Part shown: one piece after another, positions 9,595 to 18,751 of the stretch | How positions within the stretch are numbered: position 1 is the stretch's first letter | Layout: every line of letters starts with the position of its first letter | From: Rummeliibacillus suwonensis | Lineage (GTDB): Bacteria; Bacillota; Bacilli; Bacillales_A; Planococcaceae | NCBI RefSeq assembly: GCF_007896435.1 | Contig: NZ_VCBL01000001.1 | Span: 1,021,345-1,085,344 of the forward strand | Direction of reading: 5' to 3' | Length of the DNA: 64,000 nt | Position numbers and translations under genes: made by a program | The notes under the pieces: generated by a model | What the model saw: only the letters and a program-made list of their open reading frames with translations | Told to the model about the DNA's origin: nothing | Databases searched by the model: none

Positions 9595-10612
9595 AAAGTT
9601 TAAAACAACCATTACGGTATTCGTATTGTTAGGCTGTATTCTATTTGCTAGTTACATACATATGACAAATGGCGTATTTGATATAAGTGTGAAAGATATT
9701 TTCAAAACAATTTTAGGTATAGAAGAAAACGAACAATTTAAACTTGTTATTTTTGAATTTCGTTTGCCTCGTATCATTATTGCGGCCGTTGTCGGTGTAG
9801 GACTAGCGTTAGCTGGTGTTGTATTGCAAGGGATGACTCGTAATCCACTCGCTGATCCAGGAATCCTTGGTATTAACGCAGGGGCGGGAGCAGCTATTGT
9901 CTTGTTTATGTTTTTCTTTCAAGTACAAGTAACGCAAGCAGATATACAGGATTGGCTAGCTATTCTGTTGATGCCTATTTTTGGCTTTGTTGGAGGAGGA
10001 CTAGCTGCTTTCATTATCTTTTCATTTGCTTACAAACAAAAGAGACTGGATATGCAAAGACTTATTTTGACGGGTATTGCGATCAATAGCGGTTTTAGTG
10101 CTTTGTCTATGTATTTTTCGTTAAAGATGAATGCATCTGATTTTGAAGCGGCTGCTGTTTGGATGAATGGTTCGATTTATAATGCAGATTGGCTTTTTGT
10201 TTGGACAATCCTTCCATGGGTAGTGATTTTGTCTATCTATCTTTTTTGGAAAGCACATCTTTTAGATTATTTCCAACTGGGTGAAGAGAATATGGTCAGC
10301 CTAGGAATCGAAACGGAAGTTGAAAAAAGAAAGTTGATGATGGCAAGTGTGGGTTTAGTGAGTGCTTGCGTATCCGTTTCAGGAAGCATTGGCTTTATCG
10401 GTTTAATAGCACCACATATAGCAAAACAGCTTGTTGGGAATCATCATCGATCTGTTATTGTTATCAGTGCGTTAATGGGAGCATTTTTACTTATTTTTGC
10501 AGATTTTATCGGCAAAACCGTATTTGCGCCATCTGAATTATCTGTGGGCATTGTTGTGTCCATTATTGGAATTCCATATTTTCTTTACTTATTGGTTAAG
10601 ACAAAGTCCTAG
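9584..10612 (+). CDS. feuC: Siderophore ABC permease, FecCD family (FeuC-like)
   Basis: A 342-residue FecCD permease: FEFRLPRIIIAAVVGVGLAL, GMTRNPLADPGILGIN, GSIGFIGLIAPHIAKQLVG. ATG 9584 has GGAGGTGG 7 nt upstream and overlaps the feuB stop by 11 nt, so translation is coupled. An upstream in-frame ATG at 9569 would place the ribosome site inside the reading frame and is rejected. It forms a heterodimer with FeuB. Confidence 0.88.
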   Translation: MRHKKFKTTITVFVLLGCILFASYIHMTNGVFDISVKDIFKTILGIEENEQFKLVIFEFRLPRIIIAAVVGVGLALAGVVLQGMTRNPLADPGILGINAGAGAAIVLFMFFFQVQVTQADIQDWLAILLMPIFGFVGGGLAAFIIFSFAYKQKRLDMQRLILTGIAINSGFSALSMYFSLKMNASDFEAAAVWMNGSIYNADWLFVWTILPWVVILSIYLFWKAHLLDYFQLGEENMVSLGIETEVEKRKLMMASVGLVSACVSVSGSIGFIGLIAPHIAKQLVGNHHRSVIVISALMGAFLLIFADFIGKTVFAPSELSVGIVVSIIGIPYFLYLLVKTKS

Positions 10613-10623
10613 GAGGAGTATAA

Positions 10624-11385
10624 ATGGTTTCAAAGATAGAAACTTTCAATTTAAATTCTGTATATACAGATTACACATATACCATTCGTATATTTATACC
10701 TGAATATATAGAAAAAGCGGATCAGCTGCCGATTTATTATATTTTAGATGGTAGTTCATATTTTCCATTCGCCAGTCAAATTATTAATCTCCAATCTTCA
10801 AATGCACCTAAAACCAAAGTTTCTCCCGCAATAGTAGTTAGTATTGAACATGGGGAAGACAGACGTGACCGGAGATTTTATGATTTTACTGCACCCGCAA
10901 AAACTTATGTATATCCAGAACGTTTTCAAAACCGGGATGTGCGCAAAAACGGAGGAGCCAAAAAATTTACAGAATTTCTTATGAAGGAATTAAAACCGAT
11001 TGTACATCAAAAATTCCCTTCCCATGGTGCTGAGATCATATTTGGTCACTCACTTGGCGGTTATTATGCGCTTTGGTTATTATTTATGAATGCAGCCTAT
11101 TTTGATCGGTATATCGCATTTAGTCCTTCTATATGGTGGAATCAATATGAGCTTGAAAAGTTGGTATTGCCATTTATAAAGGCGAAAGACTTTTCACCAT
11201 CTCCTTTATTTATAGCTGTTGGTGGAAAAGAAGGTTTTATGGTAGAAGATTCCGATAAAATGTATCAATTACTTCAACCATCATTTCAAAATAACATCGC
11301 ATTTTATAAAGCTGAAGATGAAAATCATGCCTCTGTTGTTCCAACTGCCATGAGTAGGGCAATCCGCTTTATATCAAGCTTCTAA
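10624..11385 (+). CDS. Alpha/beta-hydrolase, siderophore esterase-like (BesA/YbbA type)
   Basis: A 253-residue esterase-D-like hydrolase. The nucleophile motif is GHSLGGYYALW near residues 140-150; the acid and histidine likely lie in the C-terminal VGGKEGFMVEDSD and ENHASVVP. The family includes trilactone hydrolases that open ferric bacillibactin or enterobactin to release iron in the cytoplasm. There is no signal peptide. It sits 11 nt after feuC with RBS AGGAGG, so it is part of the iron-regulated operon; B. subtilis ybbA occupies the same place. The exact substrate is inferred. Confidence 0.8.
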   Translation: MVSKIETFNLNSVYTDYTYTIRIFIPEYIEKADQLPIYYILDGSSYFPFASQIINLQSSNAPKTKVSPAIVVSIEHGEDRRDRRFYDFTAPAKTYVYPERFQNRDVRKNGGAKKFTEFLMKELKPIVHQKFPSHGAEIIFGHSLGGYYALWLLFMNAAYFDRYIAFSPSIWWNQYELEKLVLPFIKAKDFSPSPLFIAVGGKEGFMVEDSDKMYQLLQPSFQNNIAFYKAEDENHASVVPTAMSRAIRFISSF

Positions 11386-11421
11386 TATGCATATTTCTGT
11401 TGGTAATAGCTAATTTCTCTT

Positions 11422-11468
11422 AAAAAAGCAACTGGATGAAAAAATGTTTCTCATCTAGCTGCTTTTTT
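11422..11468 (+). terminator. Terminator after the siderophore operon
   Basis: AAAAAAGCAACTGGATGA pairs with TCATCTAGCTGCTTTTTT around a loop. It closes the feu-esterase operon before the methyltransferase gene. Confidence 0.85.
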
Positions 11469-11587
11469 GATGGCGTGGTCATGCTGTTTCCATGTATCTA
11501 CTGATCGGTTTTTTAGACGTATAAGTTTCCGTACACTCTAGGATTTATCACATATTATAACAATATCTAAATTTAGAGGAGGATCTT

Positions 11588-12295
11588 ATGATGAATCAGT
11601 ATTTAGATTTACTTGCCCACTTCGGTATTGGTGGTGCACATCCAGGAGGAATGGCACTTACACACTCGATTTTTGCAAAAGAGAAAATCAAACCGCAAGA
11701 TCATGTACTAGATATTGGCTGTGGTACAGGAAAAACGGCGTCCTTTCTAGCAAAAAATTTTAACTGCACAGTATCAGCCATCGATTTACATCCAACGATG
11801 ATCGAAAAAGCCAAAAAAAGATTTGCAACGGAAGGCCTTACTATAAAAGCGATTTTAGGCGATGTGCAAAACATGGAATTTGCAGATCATTCGTTTAACT
11901 ACGTCCTGTCGGAATCCGTCATTTCTTTTACGGATATTTCAAAGACTTTAAGTGAGATTGCTAGAGTATTAAAAGAAAATGGTTGTTTGTTAATGATCGA
12001 GATGACGGCTGAGCAAGATTTATCAGATGATGTGAAAGAAAAAGTGGTAGAGATTTATGGAATTGATGAAGTATTAACAGAAAAAGAATGGATTTCTCGT
12101 TTGCAGCAAGTGGGATTTGCCGATATAGAAAAAATTCCTACATCTGGTTTGCTTATTCCGAGTGAAATTGCTGATATGGATCTATCTGATCATATTTCTA
12201 TGGCACTCCACGATGTCTGGGAAGCACACAATCAATTTATAGAACAAAATGGGCATCTTATCAATTACCGTGTATTTAAATGTTATTTGCGATAA
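11588..12295 (+). CDS. Class I SAM-dependent methyltransferase
   Basis: 235 residues with the SAM-binding motif VLDIGCGTGKTASFLA (about 37-52), the acidic loop SAIDLHPTMIEKAK and motif IV-like YVLSESVISFTD. The N-terminal FGIGGAHPGG suggests a conserved subfamily whose substrate I do not know. AGAGGAGGA lies just upstream of the tandem ATGs at 11588/11591. It stands alone between two terminator or repeat regions, so no partner is indicated. Confidence 0.72.
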   Translation: MMNQYLDLLAHFGIGGAHPGGMALTHSIFAKEKIKPQDHVLDIGCGTGKTASFLAKNFNCTVSAIDLHPTMIEKAKKRFATEGLTIKAILGDVQNMEFADHSFNYVLSESVISFTDISKTLSEIARVLKENGCLLMIEMTAEQDLSDDVKEKVVEIYGIDEVLTEKEWISRLQQVGFADIEKIPTSGLLIPSEIADMDLSDHISMALHDVWEAHNQFIEQNGHLINYRVFKCYLR

Positions 12296-12308
12296 AAAAT
12301 ATCATAAA

Positions 12309-12447
12309 CTTATTAACAGTAGGCGGCATTCAGTCATTTATTGTGCAGCAACAAAAAAACGAAGTTGGGGGACCGACTACCTGTAAAAGTTTTTTTGATT
12401 TAATGAATATCCAGAAGTACCAACCTCACTTGAAGATGCTTTACTTT
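12309..12447 (+). repeat. Omega-RNA-like repeat family C, degenerate copy
   Basis: TTAACAGTAGGC (left part), GACTACCTGTAAAAGT, TTGATTTAATGAATATCCAG and the tail GATGCTTTACTTTA align with the family. The tail runs into the last codons and stop of the minus-strand DUF2268 gene at 12441. Confidence 0.5.
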
Positions 12448-13292
12448 ATTGGGAATTTTGAACCGGCTATTAATGTATCAGCAGATTTTTGGTATAATTC
12501 GTTCTTTTTAAAGGGACCATGCTGTTCTTGATACGTATCAATAATTTGATAGCCTATATAATAACCAATCCATTTTGGCAATGGGCTTCCTTTTTGACCA
12601 TATAAAAAAGCATGGTGATTCGTTAAACCTTTGATAGATAAGGATGGCAAAAAGTGTTTTTTCCAAATTTGGAGTGCCTGATCAAAGGGATAAAGATTCG
12701 TCCATGGTGCTAGAAGTTTTTCCCCATATAAATCTTTTACTGCGTATTCACCCAGCCCTTCAATAATAAGTGACTCTTTTAGAGGTGTTTTTTCAGGTGA
12801 TAAGTTTATGAAATGTAATCGACATGCATGATTATATTCATGAGCCAGCATTGCCTTTATTTCCTCTTTACTGAGATCCGTTGATAAAAATAAAAAAATA
12901 GCTTCTTTATAGGCAACACCATTTTTACGATGCATATCTTTTCTAAATCCTAGTAATCCTCTTTTAATAGGAAAAATATAAATGGGCACATTTGGACCGT
13001 TCCATATTTTTTTTAAAGATTGAAATTCTTTTTCGATGATTTTCCAAACGTTTTGTTTTTCCATTTCTTCTACAACTGTTTCGATTTTAAACCATTCAAA
13101 AGGATCAAATAACCCATGATTTAGTAACTCCTGCTGCATTGCCTGTGAATGTACTTTTGGAAATGCTTTTTTTAAAGGGTTACAAATCGTCTCACACTGT
13201 ACACTAGCATAATCTACAATCGATTTTTCTTTACACTCTTTGACAAATTCATAGAGCCATTTTTGAGTTTGAATAACTGACAAATACCCCAT
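12441..13292 (-). CDS. DUF2268 putative zinc protease (YjaZ-like)
   Basis: About 280 residues. The metalloprotease signature HEYNH (residues about 151-155, in LAHEYNHACRLHF) followed by EGLGEYA fits DUF2268, whose function is not established. ATG 13292 has almost no spacing to AAAGG; TTG 13283 (starting SVIQTQKWLYEF), with AAGGATGGGG before it, may be the true start. The stop codon lies inside the tail of an omega-RNA-like repeat, so the last residues (SKFPIK) may derive from that insertion. Confidence 0.72.
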   Translation of the reverse strand: MGYLSVIQTQKWLYEFVKECKEKSIVDYASVQCETICNPLKKAFPKVHSQAMQQELLNHGLFDPFEWFKIETVVEEMEKQNVWKIIEKEFQSLKKIWNGPNVPIYIFPIKRGLLGFRKDMHRKNGVAYKEAIFLFLSTDLSKEEIKAMLAHEYNHACRLHFINLSPEKTPLKESLIIEGLGEYAVKDLYGEKLLAPWTNLYPFDQALQIWKKHFLPSLSIKGLTNHHAFLYGQKGSPLPKWIGYYIGYQIIDTYQEQHGPFKKNELYQKSADTLIAGSKFPIK

Positions 13293-13490
13293 CCTTTATA
13301 AGCTTTTATTGTTATCATATGTATCCTTGGTGGTATTGTTTTTTAAAATTATACGCCCCTTCATATTGCTGGTGAGATCTTACTTTCTTTCTAGAAATAA
13401 CTGTATTTCACTTTTCAAGTGTCACTAGCTGAAAAGATCAACAATATATTATAACAACACCTTTGATCAACATGAATATTATTTTTCATA

Positions 13491-13852
13491 CGTGTTGATT
13501 TACAAAAATTAGGAGTGCCTGTTTGACGTAATTTTTGAAAAACTCTGTATCTTCAGGACCATTTATATAGATTGGAGCGGAGGCTTGCTCGAGTCCTCGA
13601 AAATGCATGCGCATTTCCTTCGTGCGGTGTGGATTCAGGAAGTCCATTCAATGTCCCGCGGGAAAAGCGAATAGATGAGACCCCACAGCGTAGCGATTAA
13701 GGAACGGAGTTGTAGTGCGCCACGTCCTGTGGCAACGACTCCGTGACCAACATCCTGTTGCCCCCAGCATTCGCCCGCAGGAAAGCGAGCAAGTCGAAGC
13801 GGAAATCAACGAATCCCTCTATTTTTATGGATTATATTGGATAATCAACACG
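13491..13852. repeat. MITE-like repeat family B, copy 1
   Basis: A 362-bp element bounded by perfect 10-bp inverted ends CGTGTTGATT / AATCAACACG, with a GC-rich interior much unlike its AT-rich surroundings. Internal inverted segments (GTGGCAACGACTCCGTGACC; CCCGCGGGAAAAGCGAATAGATGAG with CATTCGCCCGCAGG) indicate extensive folding. The inverted near-identical copy is at 33965-34327. Open frames across it are not genes. The preceding stretch 13293-13490 shows nothing recognisable. Confidence 0.85.
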
Positions 13853-13960
13853 CCTGATTATTTTTATATTGTTAGACCTTTGGCCATTCAGCACTATCTC
13901 TCACGCCATATAATACAAGGCATACTTTTATGCAAAAATAATTTGGGGAGGAGGGATAAG

Positions 13961-14233
13961 ATGAATCAAAATGATGCTTATCAATTATGTTGTCGATATC
14001 ATGGTCAAAATGTAAGAATTAAATGTAATGATGGTACTGTGCATGTAGGAGAGATTACAAGAGTTACTCGCAATATGGTCTGGGTTCGCCCACAAGGTGG
14101 CGGATTAGGAGGAGGATATGGTCTAGGCTTTTGGGGATATGGCCCAGGTTTTGGCTATAGACCAGGACTTGGTGTTGGAATAGCACTTGGGGCAATCTTA
14201 GGAATTGGCTTAGCTTCAGCCTTTTTCTGGTAA
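13961..14233 (+). CDS. Small glycine-rich protein with hydrophobic C-terminus
   Basis: 90 residues. The first 45 form a small charged module (CCRYHGQNVRIKCNDGTVHVG, then EITRVTRNMVWVRP) resembling an SH3-like fold. A Gly/Tyr-rich stretch (GGGLGGGYGLGFWGYGPGFG) and a hydrophobic tail (GVGIALGAILGIGLASAFFW) follow. The start ATG 13961 has a strong GGGGAGGAGGG ribosome site; the longer open frame upstream lies in repeat B and is rejected. It may be a spore-coat or envelope protein; function unknown. Confidence 0.72.
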   Translation: MNQNDAYQLCCRYHGQNVRIKCNDGTVHVGEITRVTRNMVWVRPQGGGLGGGYGLGFWGYGPGFGYRPGLGVGIALGAILGIGLASAFFW

Positions 14234-14312
14234 TCAGCAAGATGTAAGTAATGTTTTTGTCGATTATTCTTTTAGGAATGCATATGTAAAATAAACAGTG
14301 TCTCAATGATAA

Positions 14313-14358
14313 TAGAGGTGTCCTAAAGGCATTCTTTATAAGCCTTTTAGGACACCTT
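14313..14358 (+). terminator. Terminator after the glycine-rich protein
   Basis: AGGTGTCCTAAAGGC and GCCTTTTAGGACACCT form a long perfect stem followed by seven T. Confidence 0.9.
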
Positions 14359-14444
14359 TTTTTACATGAAATCCATTTAACTACTTTTAAAACTTATTGG
14401 AAAACGGCATGAAGCGGTTAACTCCTACAATTATTTGCCTTGCA

Positions 14445-14602
14445 GAAACAGACAGGTAATCCGCAGAAATACATCAAGGCCCAAGAAAAAGAAGAGACTT
14501 GATGGAGGACAACTGCCTGTAAGAAGGCCCCCCCAATTGGTTTCATTAAAACACCTAATGGGAAATGAAGAAGACCCTCCCTTGGCGAGATTTCATTTTG
14601 AT
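14445..14602 (+). repeat. Omega-RNA-like repeat family C, partly preserved copy
   Basis: Contains GACAGGTAATCCGCAG, AACTGCCTGTAAGAAGGC, AATTGGTTTCATTAAAACACC, then AATGGGAAATGAAGAAGACCC hairpin sequence and a TTTCATTTTGA tail. It lies between two convergent terminations, just beyond the 3' end of the FeoB-associated gene. Confidence 0.55.
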
Positions 14603-14612
14603 AAATAAGTGG

Positions 14613-14780
14613 TTAATGGTTATTATGTTTTAATTTCATAGCTGCAGGACTACAACATTCGCAATTACTTTTTAATTCGCAAGACCCGCATTTTCCTTTC
14701 TTACTTTTTTGAACATGACGATAAATAGTCCAACTTGCATACCCAAAAATAAGTAATCCAATTACAATATTTGCAATCAT
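14613..14780 (-). CDS. FeoB-associated Cys-rich membrane protein
   Basis: 55 residues: one N-terminal membrane helix (IVIGLLIFGYASWTIYRHV) and a cysteine cluster KCGSCELKSNCECC. This matches the short FeoB-associated Cys-rich family (FeoC position in Firmicutes). It starts at the complement of 14778-14780 with AAGGAAGG upstream, 18 nt after the feoB stop on the minus strand. Its cysteines may bind iron or regulate FeoB; that is inferred. Confidence 0.82.
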   Translation of the reverse strand: MIANIVIGLLIFGYASWTIYRHVQKSKKGKCGSCELKSNCECCSPAAMKLKHNNH

Positions 14781-14798
14781 TTGAATCGCTTCCTTCCT

Positions 14799-16811
14799 TT
14801 AGAATCCTAAGAGCCTTCCACATTGATAAAGGATAAACGAAACAATATAGGCCAATATCAGTGCGTAAATAACTGCAAAAAAAGTCCATTTTGCTGAACC
14901 CGTTTCTTTTTTGATTGTACCAACAGTAGCTAAGCAAGGGACATACAATAAAATGAAAACGATAAAAGAAAAGGCTGATAAAGGAGTATAGGCTTGTGTC
15001 AATAATCCTTGTAGGCTGTCAGTATTTGGTGCGTGATAAATAATATTCATACTTGAAACGACCACTTCTTTTGCCAAAAATCCAGTTAGAAGTGAGGCAC
15101 CAGCTTGCCATGTGCCAAATCCGAGTGGTGTAAGTATGGGTGCAAGTACACCGCCAATTGCTGCAAGGAAACTTTTATCCATATCAACATTCAAACCTCC
15201 GGGACCTGCATAGGACAATAGCCAGATGGCAACAGATCCACCGAAGATAAATGTACCGGCTTTACGGAGAAAGCCTTTTCCTTTATCCCAAGTGCTTCTT
15301 AACAAAGTTTTTGCTTGTGGAATGCGATAGGGAGGCAGTTCCACAACAAAGATAGATGTTTCACTCTTTAGCAATGTTTTTGAAAAGATTTTAGCCATCA
15401 GTAATGCTAGCGCAATACCCAAAACATAGAGTGAAAAGACAATAATAGTTTGATGACCAGCAAAAAAAGCACCAACAAATAGCGCATAAACTGGTAATCG
15501 AGCTGAACAGGACATTAATGGCGTTAACAGAATGGTGATTAAACGTTCCCTCGGCTGTTCAATTGTTCTTGCTGCCATAACACCAGGTACATTACAGCCG
15601 AAGCCAATGATCATTGGAATAAAAGCTTTTCCATTAAGACCGACAGCTTCCATTAGTTTGTCCATTACAAGGGCAGCACGTGCCATATAGCCCGAATCTT
15701 CAAGGAATGAAATAAAGAAAAATAAGATGAAAATTTGTGGCACAAAGACAAGCACTCCGCCGACACCAGCAACAATCCCATCTAAAACTAAGGATTGAAT
15801 AAAATTAGATGTACCAAGATCTTCTAGTAATATCTTCAACCATCCTGTCAACGAACCAGATATAAATTGATCTAGTAAATCTGAAAGTGGTGTCCCGAGC
15901 CAGTCAAATGTTAGTTTAAACATTAAAAACATGCATAACAAAAAGATCGGCATTCCTAAAAATCGATTGGTCACAATGGCATCAATTCGATCTGTTAGAT
16001 TAGCTCGATGAGTTTGTTCTTTTTTAACAGATTGCTCTAAAATAGCTAAAATATAATTCTTTCTTACTTGATAAATCCATTGAGAAAGCCCTTTCACACG
16101 ATGATTGCTCTTTACTTGTTTTTCTACTTCTTGATAGAGCTCGTTCAATTGTCTTTTTGGAACAAGTGTTTCTAAATAATTTTCAATAATCTTATTTCCT
16201 TCAAAAAATTGCAGCGCTAGCCACCTAGGGGAAAGGTGTTGAATCGTTTCTATTGGCAGTATAGATAATAATCGATCAATCCCGTTTTCAATGTCTAGAC
16301 CGTAATCTAGTCTCAGCCGCTCCGCTGGCTTTGTCCCGATAGATGAAATAGAGCGCATCAAATCATTACAGCCTTTCCCAGTTCGTGCAATAATTGAAAC
16401 GACGGGTGTATGTAACGCTTCTGAAAGTTTTTCTTCGTCTAATAAAATGCCCCGCTGTTTTGCTACGTCTGACATATTTAAACCAATGACGATGGGCTTT
16501 CCATATTCTAAAAGCTGAATGGTTAAGATTAAGTTACGTTCTAACTGAGATGCGTCAACGATATTCACAATGCCGCTAAAATCTTCTGAAATAAAATAAC
16601 TTGAAACAACGCTTTCATCTTTAGATAAAGGACTTAATGAATAAATTCCTGGCAGATCAATTAGATGATCTCGCTTATTTTTTAATGTCCCAACCTTCTT
16701 TTCAACGGTAACTCCGCTCCAGTTGCCGATATATTCATAAGAACCTGTTAGGTAGTTAAACAAAGATGTTTTCCCAGTATTGGGGTTCCCAACTAATGCA
16801 ATATTCATCAT
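14799..16811 (-). CDS. feoB: Ferrous iron transporter FeoB
   Basis: 670 residues. The N-terminal GTPase domain carries GNPNTGKTSLFN (G1), DLPGIYSL (G3) and GLNMSD (G4), then a helical GDI region. The membrane domain has two Gate motifs, including FFISFLEDSGYMARAA and IIGFGCNVPGVMAARTI. FeoB imports Fe2+ across the cytoplasmic membrane with GTPase-gated transport. Its start overlaps feoA by 4 nt (ATGA type), so the two are translationally coupled. Confidence 0.96.
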   Translation of the reverse strand: MMNIALVGNPNTGKTSLFNYLTGSYEYIGNWSGVTVEKKVGTLKNKRDHLIDLPGIYSLSPLSKDESVVSSYFISEDFSGIVNIVDASQLERNLILTIQLLEYGKPIVIGLNMSDVAKQRGILLDEEKLSEALHTPVVSIIARTGKGCNDLMRSISSIGTKPAERLRLDYGLDIENGIDRLLSILPIETIQHLSPRWLALQFFEGNKIIENYLETLVPKRQLNELYQEVEKQVKSNHRVKGLSQWIYQVRKNYILAILEQSVKKEQTHRANLTDRIDAIVTNRFLGMPIFLLCMFLMFKLTFDWLGTPLSDLLDQFISGSLTGWLKILLEDLGTSNFIQSLVLDGIVAGVGGVLVFVPQIFILFFFISFLEDSGYMARAALVMDKLMEAVGLNGKAFIPMIIGFGCNVPGVMAARTIEQPRERLITILLTPLMSCSARLPVYALFVGAFFAGHQTIIVFSLYVLGIALALLMAKIFSKTLLKSETSIFVVELPPYRIPQAKTLLRSTWDKGKGFLRKAGTFIFGGSVAIWLLSYAGPGGLNVDMDKSFLAAIGGVLAPILTPLGFGTWQAGASLLTGFLAKEVVVSSMNIIYHAPNTDSLQGLLTQAYTPLSAFSFIVFILLYVPCLATVGTIKKETGSAKWTFFAVIYALILAYIVSFILYQCGRLLGF

Positions 16812-17035
16812 GATGTTTTTATCTCGATTTGCAAAGCTTCTCTATAGCGGATTCCTAAAATTTGTCCATTATGTTCAATCATGAAAGGACCGTGAAATGG
16901 CATACGATTTTTTAGCAAAACTTCTTCACCCTCTAAAATTCCTAAATCTAACAATCTTCTTTTAATGTATCTATTTAATGATGATAAATTGACGATGGTT
17001 GCTTTCTCGCCAAGGTGCAATTCATTTAAAGACAT
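16808..17035 (-). CDS. feoA: FeoA ferrous iron transport accessory protein
   Basis: 75 residues with an SH3-like fold: NRYIKRRLLDLGILEGEEV, then VLLKNRMPFHGPFMIEHNG and GIRYREALQIEI are typical of FeoA. It is a cytoplasmic partner needed for FeoB-mediated Fe2+ uptake. It is the first gene of feoA-feoB-Cys-rich on the minus strand. A weak Fur-like TGATAACACCTCTCA lies at 17072-17086, too poor to call with confidence. Confidence 0.93.
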   Translation of the reverse strand: MSLNELHLGEKATIVNLSSLNRYIKRRLLDLGILEGEEVLLKNRMPFHGPFMIEHNGQILGIRYREALQIEIKTS

Positions 17036-17140
17036 TTAACCACTCCAATGAATTTAATCTCTTCGCATTCATGATAACACCTCTCAATTGGGCAGTCGAT
17101 ACTATCTAGTAAAAATTCTTTTTATTGACTAATATCATAA

Positions 17141-17205
17141 ATATGTGCATGCATTTTCGAGGAGGTGCCGTTCTCTGCTCCAATCTATCTAAATGGAGTT
17201 AAAAC
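17141..17205. repeat. Fragment of repeat family B
   Basis: GTGCATGCATTTTCGAGGA followed by a region ending CTATCTAAATGGA matches the B copy around 34205-34260 (GCGCATGCATTTTCGAGGAC ... CTATATAAATG). It is a short truncated remnant in the 314-nt gap between feoA and glyS; the rest of that gap holds only the glyS terminator. Confidence 0.55.
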
Positions 17206-17271
17206 TCACTATTCAGCACTATTTTTTACCAATAAATCTGTCTATTCATCCCGCATTTATAAGAAAATAAA

Positions 17272-17320
17272 AAAATCTGCTCATTTTGAAAAATAGAATG
17301 AGCAGATTCTTTTTCATTAG
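17272..17320 (-). terminator. Terminator of glyS
   Basis: Read on the minus strand, AAAGAATCTGCTCATTCTA pairs with a region containing AATGAGCAGATTTTTTT, 30 nt after the glyS stop. Confidence 0.88.
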
Positions 17321-17349
17321 TTCATGAATTTTTGGTGATATTAAAAGCT

Positions 17350-18732
17350 TTAAAATACAAGATGTTTTTCAATATAAGCTTTCACATCAGCGATCGGCAT
17401 ACGTACTTGTTCCATGGAATCACGATGACGAACGGTTACTTGACCATCTTCAACTGAATCAAAATCATAAGTAATACAGAATGGTGTGCCGATTTCATCT
17501 TGTCGACGGTAGCGTTTACCTATAGATTGGGATTCATCATAATCTACTGGGAAAGATTTGCGTAATTCAGCCCACACATCATTTGCTTGTTCAGATAATT
17601 TTTTAGACAGTGGTAATACGGCTGCTTTGAATGGTGCAAGAGCAGGGTGTAAGTGAAGAACCGTTCGAGAATCTCCGCCTTCTAATGCTTCTTCGTCATA
17701 TGCATCGCATAAAAATGCTAGGGTTACGCGATCGGCACCAAGTGAAGGTTCGATACAATAGGGTACATAACGTTCGTTTGAGATTGGATCGATGTAGGTG
17801 AAATCTTCACCGGAATATTCCATATGTCGTTTTAAGTCGAAATCTGTACGGGATGCAACGCCCCATAACTCTCCCCAGCCAAATGGGAATTTAAATTCGA
17901 TATCTGTTGTAGCATTTGAGTAGTGGGAAAGTTCCTCTTGCTCATGATCACGGAGACGTATAGAATCCTCTTTTACATCTAAATTCAATAGGAAGTTTTT
18001 ACAAAATTTCTTCCAGTATGCATGCCATTCCAACTCCGTACCTGGTTTACAAAAGAATTCAAGTTCCATTTGTTCGAATTCACGCGTACGGAACGTAAAG
18101 TTACCAGGTGTGATTTCGTTACGGAATGATTTCCCGATTTGTGCAATACCAAATGGTGTACGTTTGCGCATAGAACGCTGTACATTTTTAAAGTTAACGA
18201 AGATACCTTGTGCTGTTTCAGGGCGTAGGAAGAGTTCATTTGTAGAATCTTCAGTCACACCTTGGAATGTTTTAAACATAAGGTTGAATTGACGAATTTC
18301 AGTGAAATCTTGTGCACCACAGTCTGGACAGTGAACGTCGTATGTTTTCATCACTTCAGCCATTTTGTCAAAAGGCATACCATCGACGATGATTTCTTCC
18401 CCTTTTGCAAGTGCTGCTTCTTCGATTAGTTTGTCAGCGCGATGACGAGCCTTACATTGTTTACAGTCAATCATTGGATCATTAAAGTTACCAACATGAC
18501 CAGAAGCTACCCAAGTTTTTGGGTTCATCAAAATAGCCGCGTCAAGTCCAACATTATAGGGTGATTCTTGCACAAATTTTTTCCACCATGCTTTTTTGAC
18601 ATTATTCTTCAATTCGACACCGAGTGGACCATAGTCCCAAGTATTGGCTAAACCTCCATAGATTTCAGAACCAGGAAAAACAAAGCCACGATGTTTAGCC
18701 AAGCTTACGATACTTTCCATTGTTTTTGCCAT
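17350..18732 (-). CDS. glyS: Glycyl-tRNA synthetase (single-chain, class II)
   Basis: 460 residues of the homodimeric GRS1 type. Visible are the N-terminal [12 protein letters not shown] and [11 protein letters not shown], motif 2-like [21 protein letters not shown], and motif 3-like [14 protein letters not shown], with an anticodon-binding domain from about 355. A zinc knuckle is suggested by CKQC and CPDCG. It charges tRNA-Gly. The start 18732 (MAKTMESIV) has GGAGGGA upstream. B. subtilis uses separate glyQ/glyS alpha and beta chains, so this is a different enzyme type at the same locus. It is controlled by the T-box directly upstream. Confidence 0.96.
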   Translation of the reverse strand: MAKTMESIVSLAKHRGFVFPGSEIYGGLANTWDYGPLGVELKNNVKKAWWKKFVQESPYNVGLDAAILMNPKTWVASGHVGNFNDPMIDCKQCKARHRADKLIEEAALAKGEEIIVDGMPFDKMAEVMKTYDVHCPDCGAQDFTEIRQFNLMFKTFQGVTEDSTNELFLRPETAQGIFVNFKNVQRSMRKRTPFGIAQIGKSFRNEITPGNFTFRTREFEQMELEFFCKPGTELEWHAYWKKFCKNFLLNLDVKEDSIRLRDHEQEELSHYSNATTDIEFKFPFGWGELWGVASRTDFDLKRHMEYSGEDFTYIDPISNERYVPYCIEPSLGADRVTLAFLCDAYDEEALEGGDSRTVLHLHPALAPFKAAVLPLSKKLSEQANDVWAELRKSFPVDYDESQSIGKRYRRQDEIGTPFCITYDFDSVEDGQVTVRHRDSMEQVRMPIADVKAYIEKHLVF

Positions 18733-18751
18733 TAGATATCCCTCCAAATAT

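Noticed and set aside
17072-17086. Possible Fur box before feoA (TGATAACACCTCTCA)
   Set aside because: Too many mismatches to the consensus compared with the clear boxes at 6219 and 7160.
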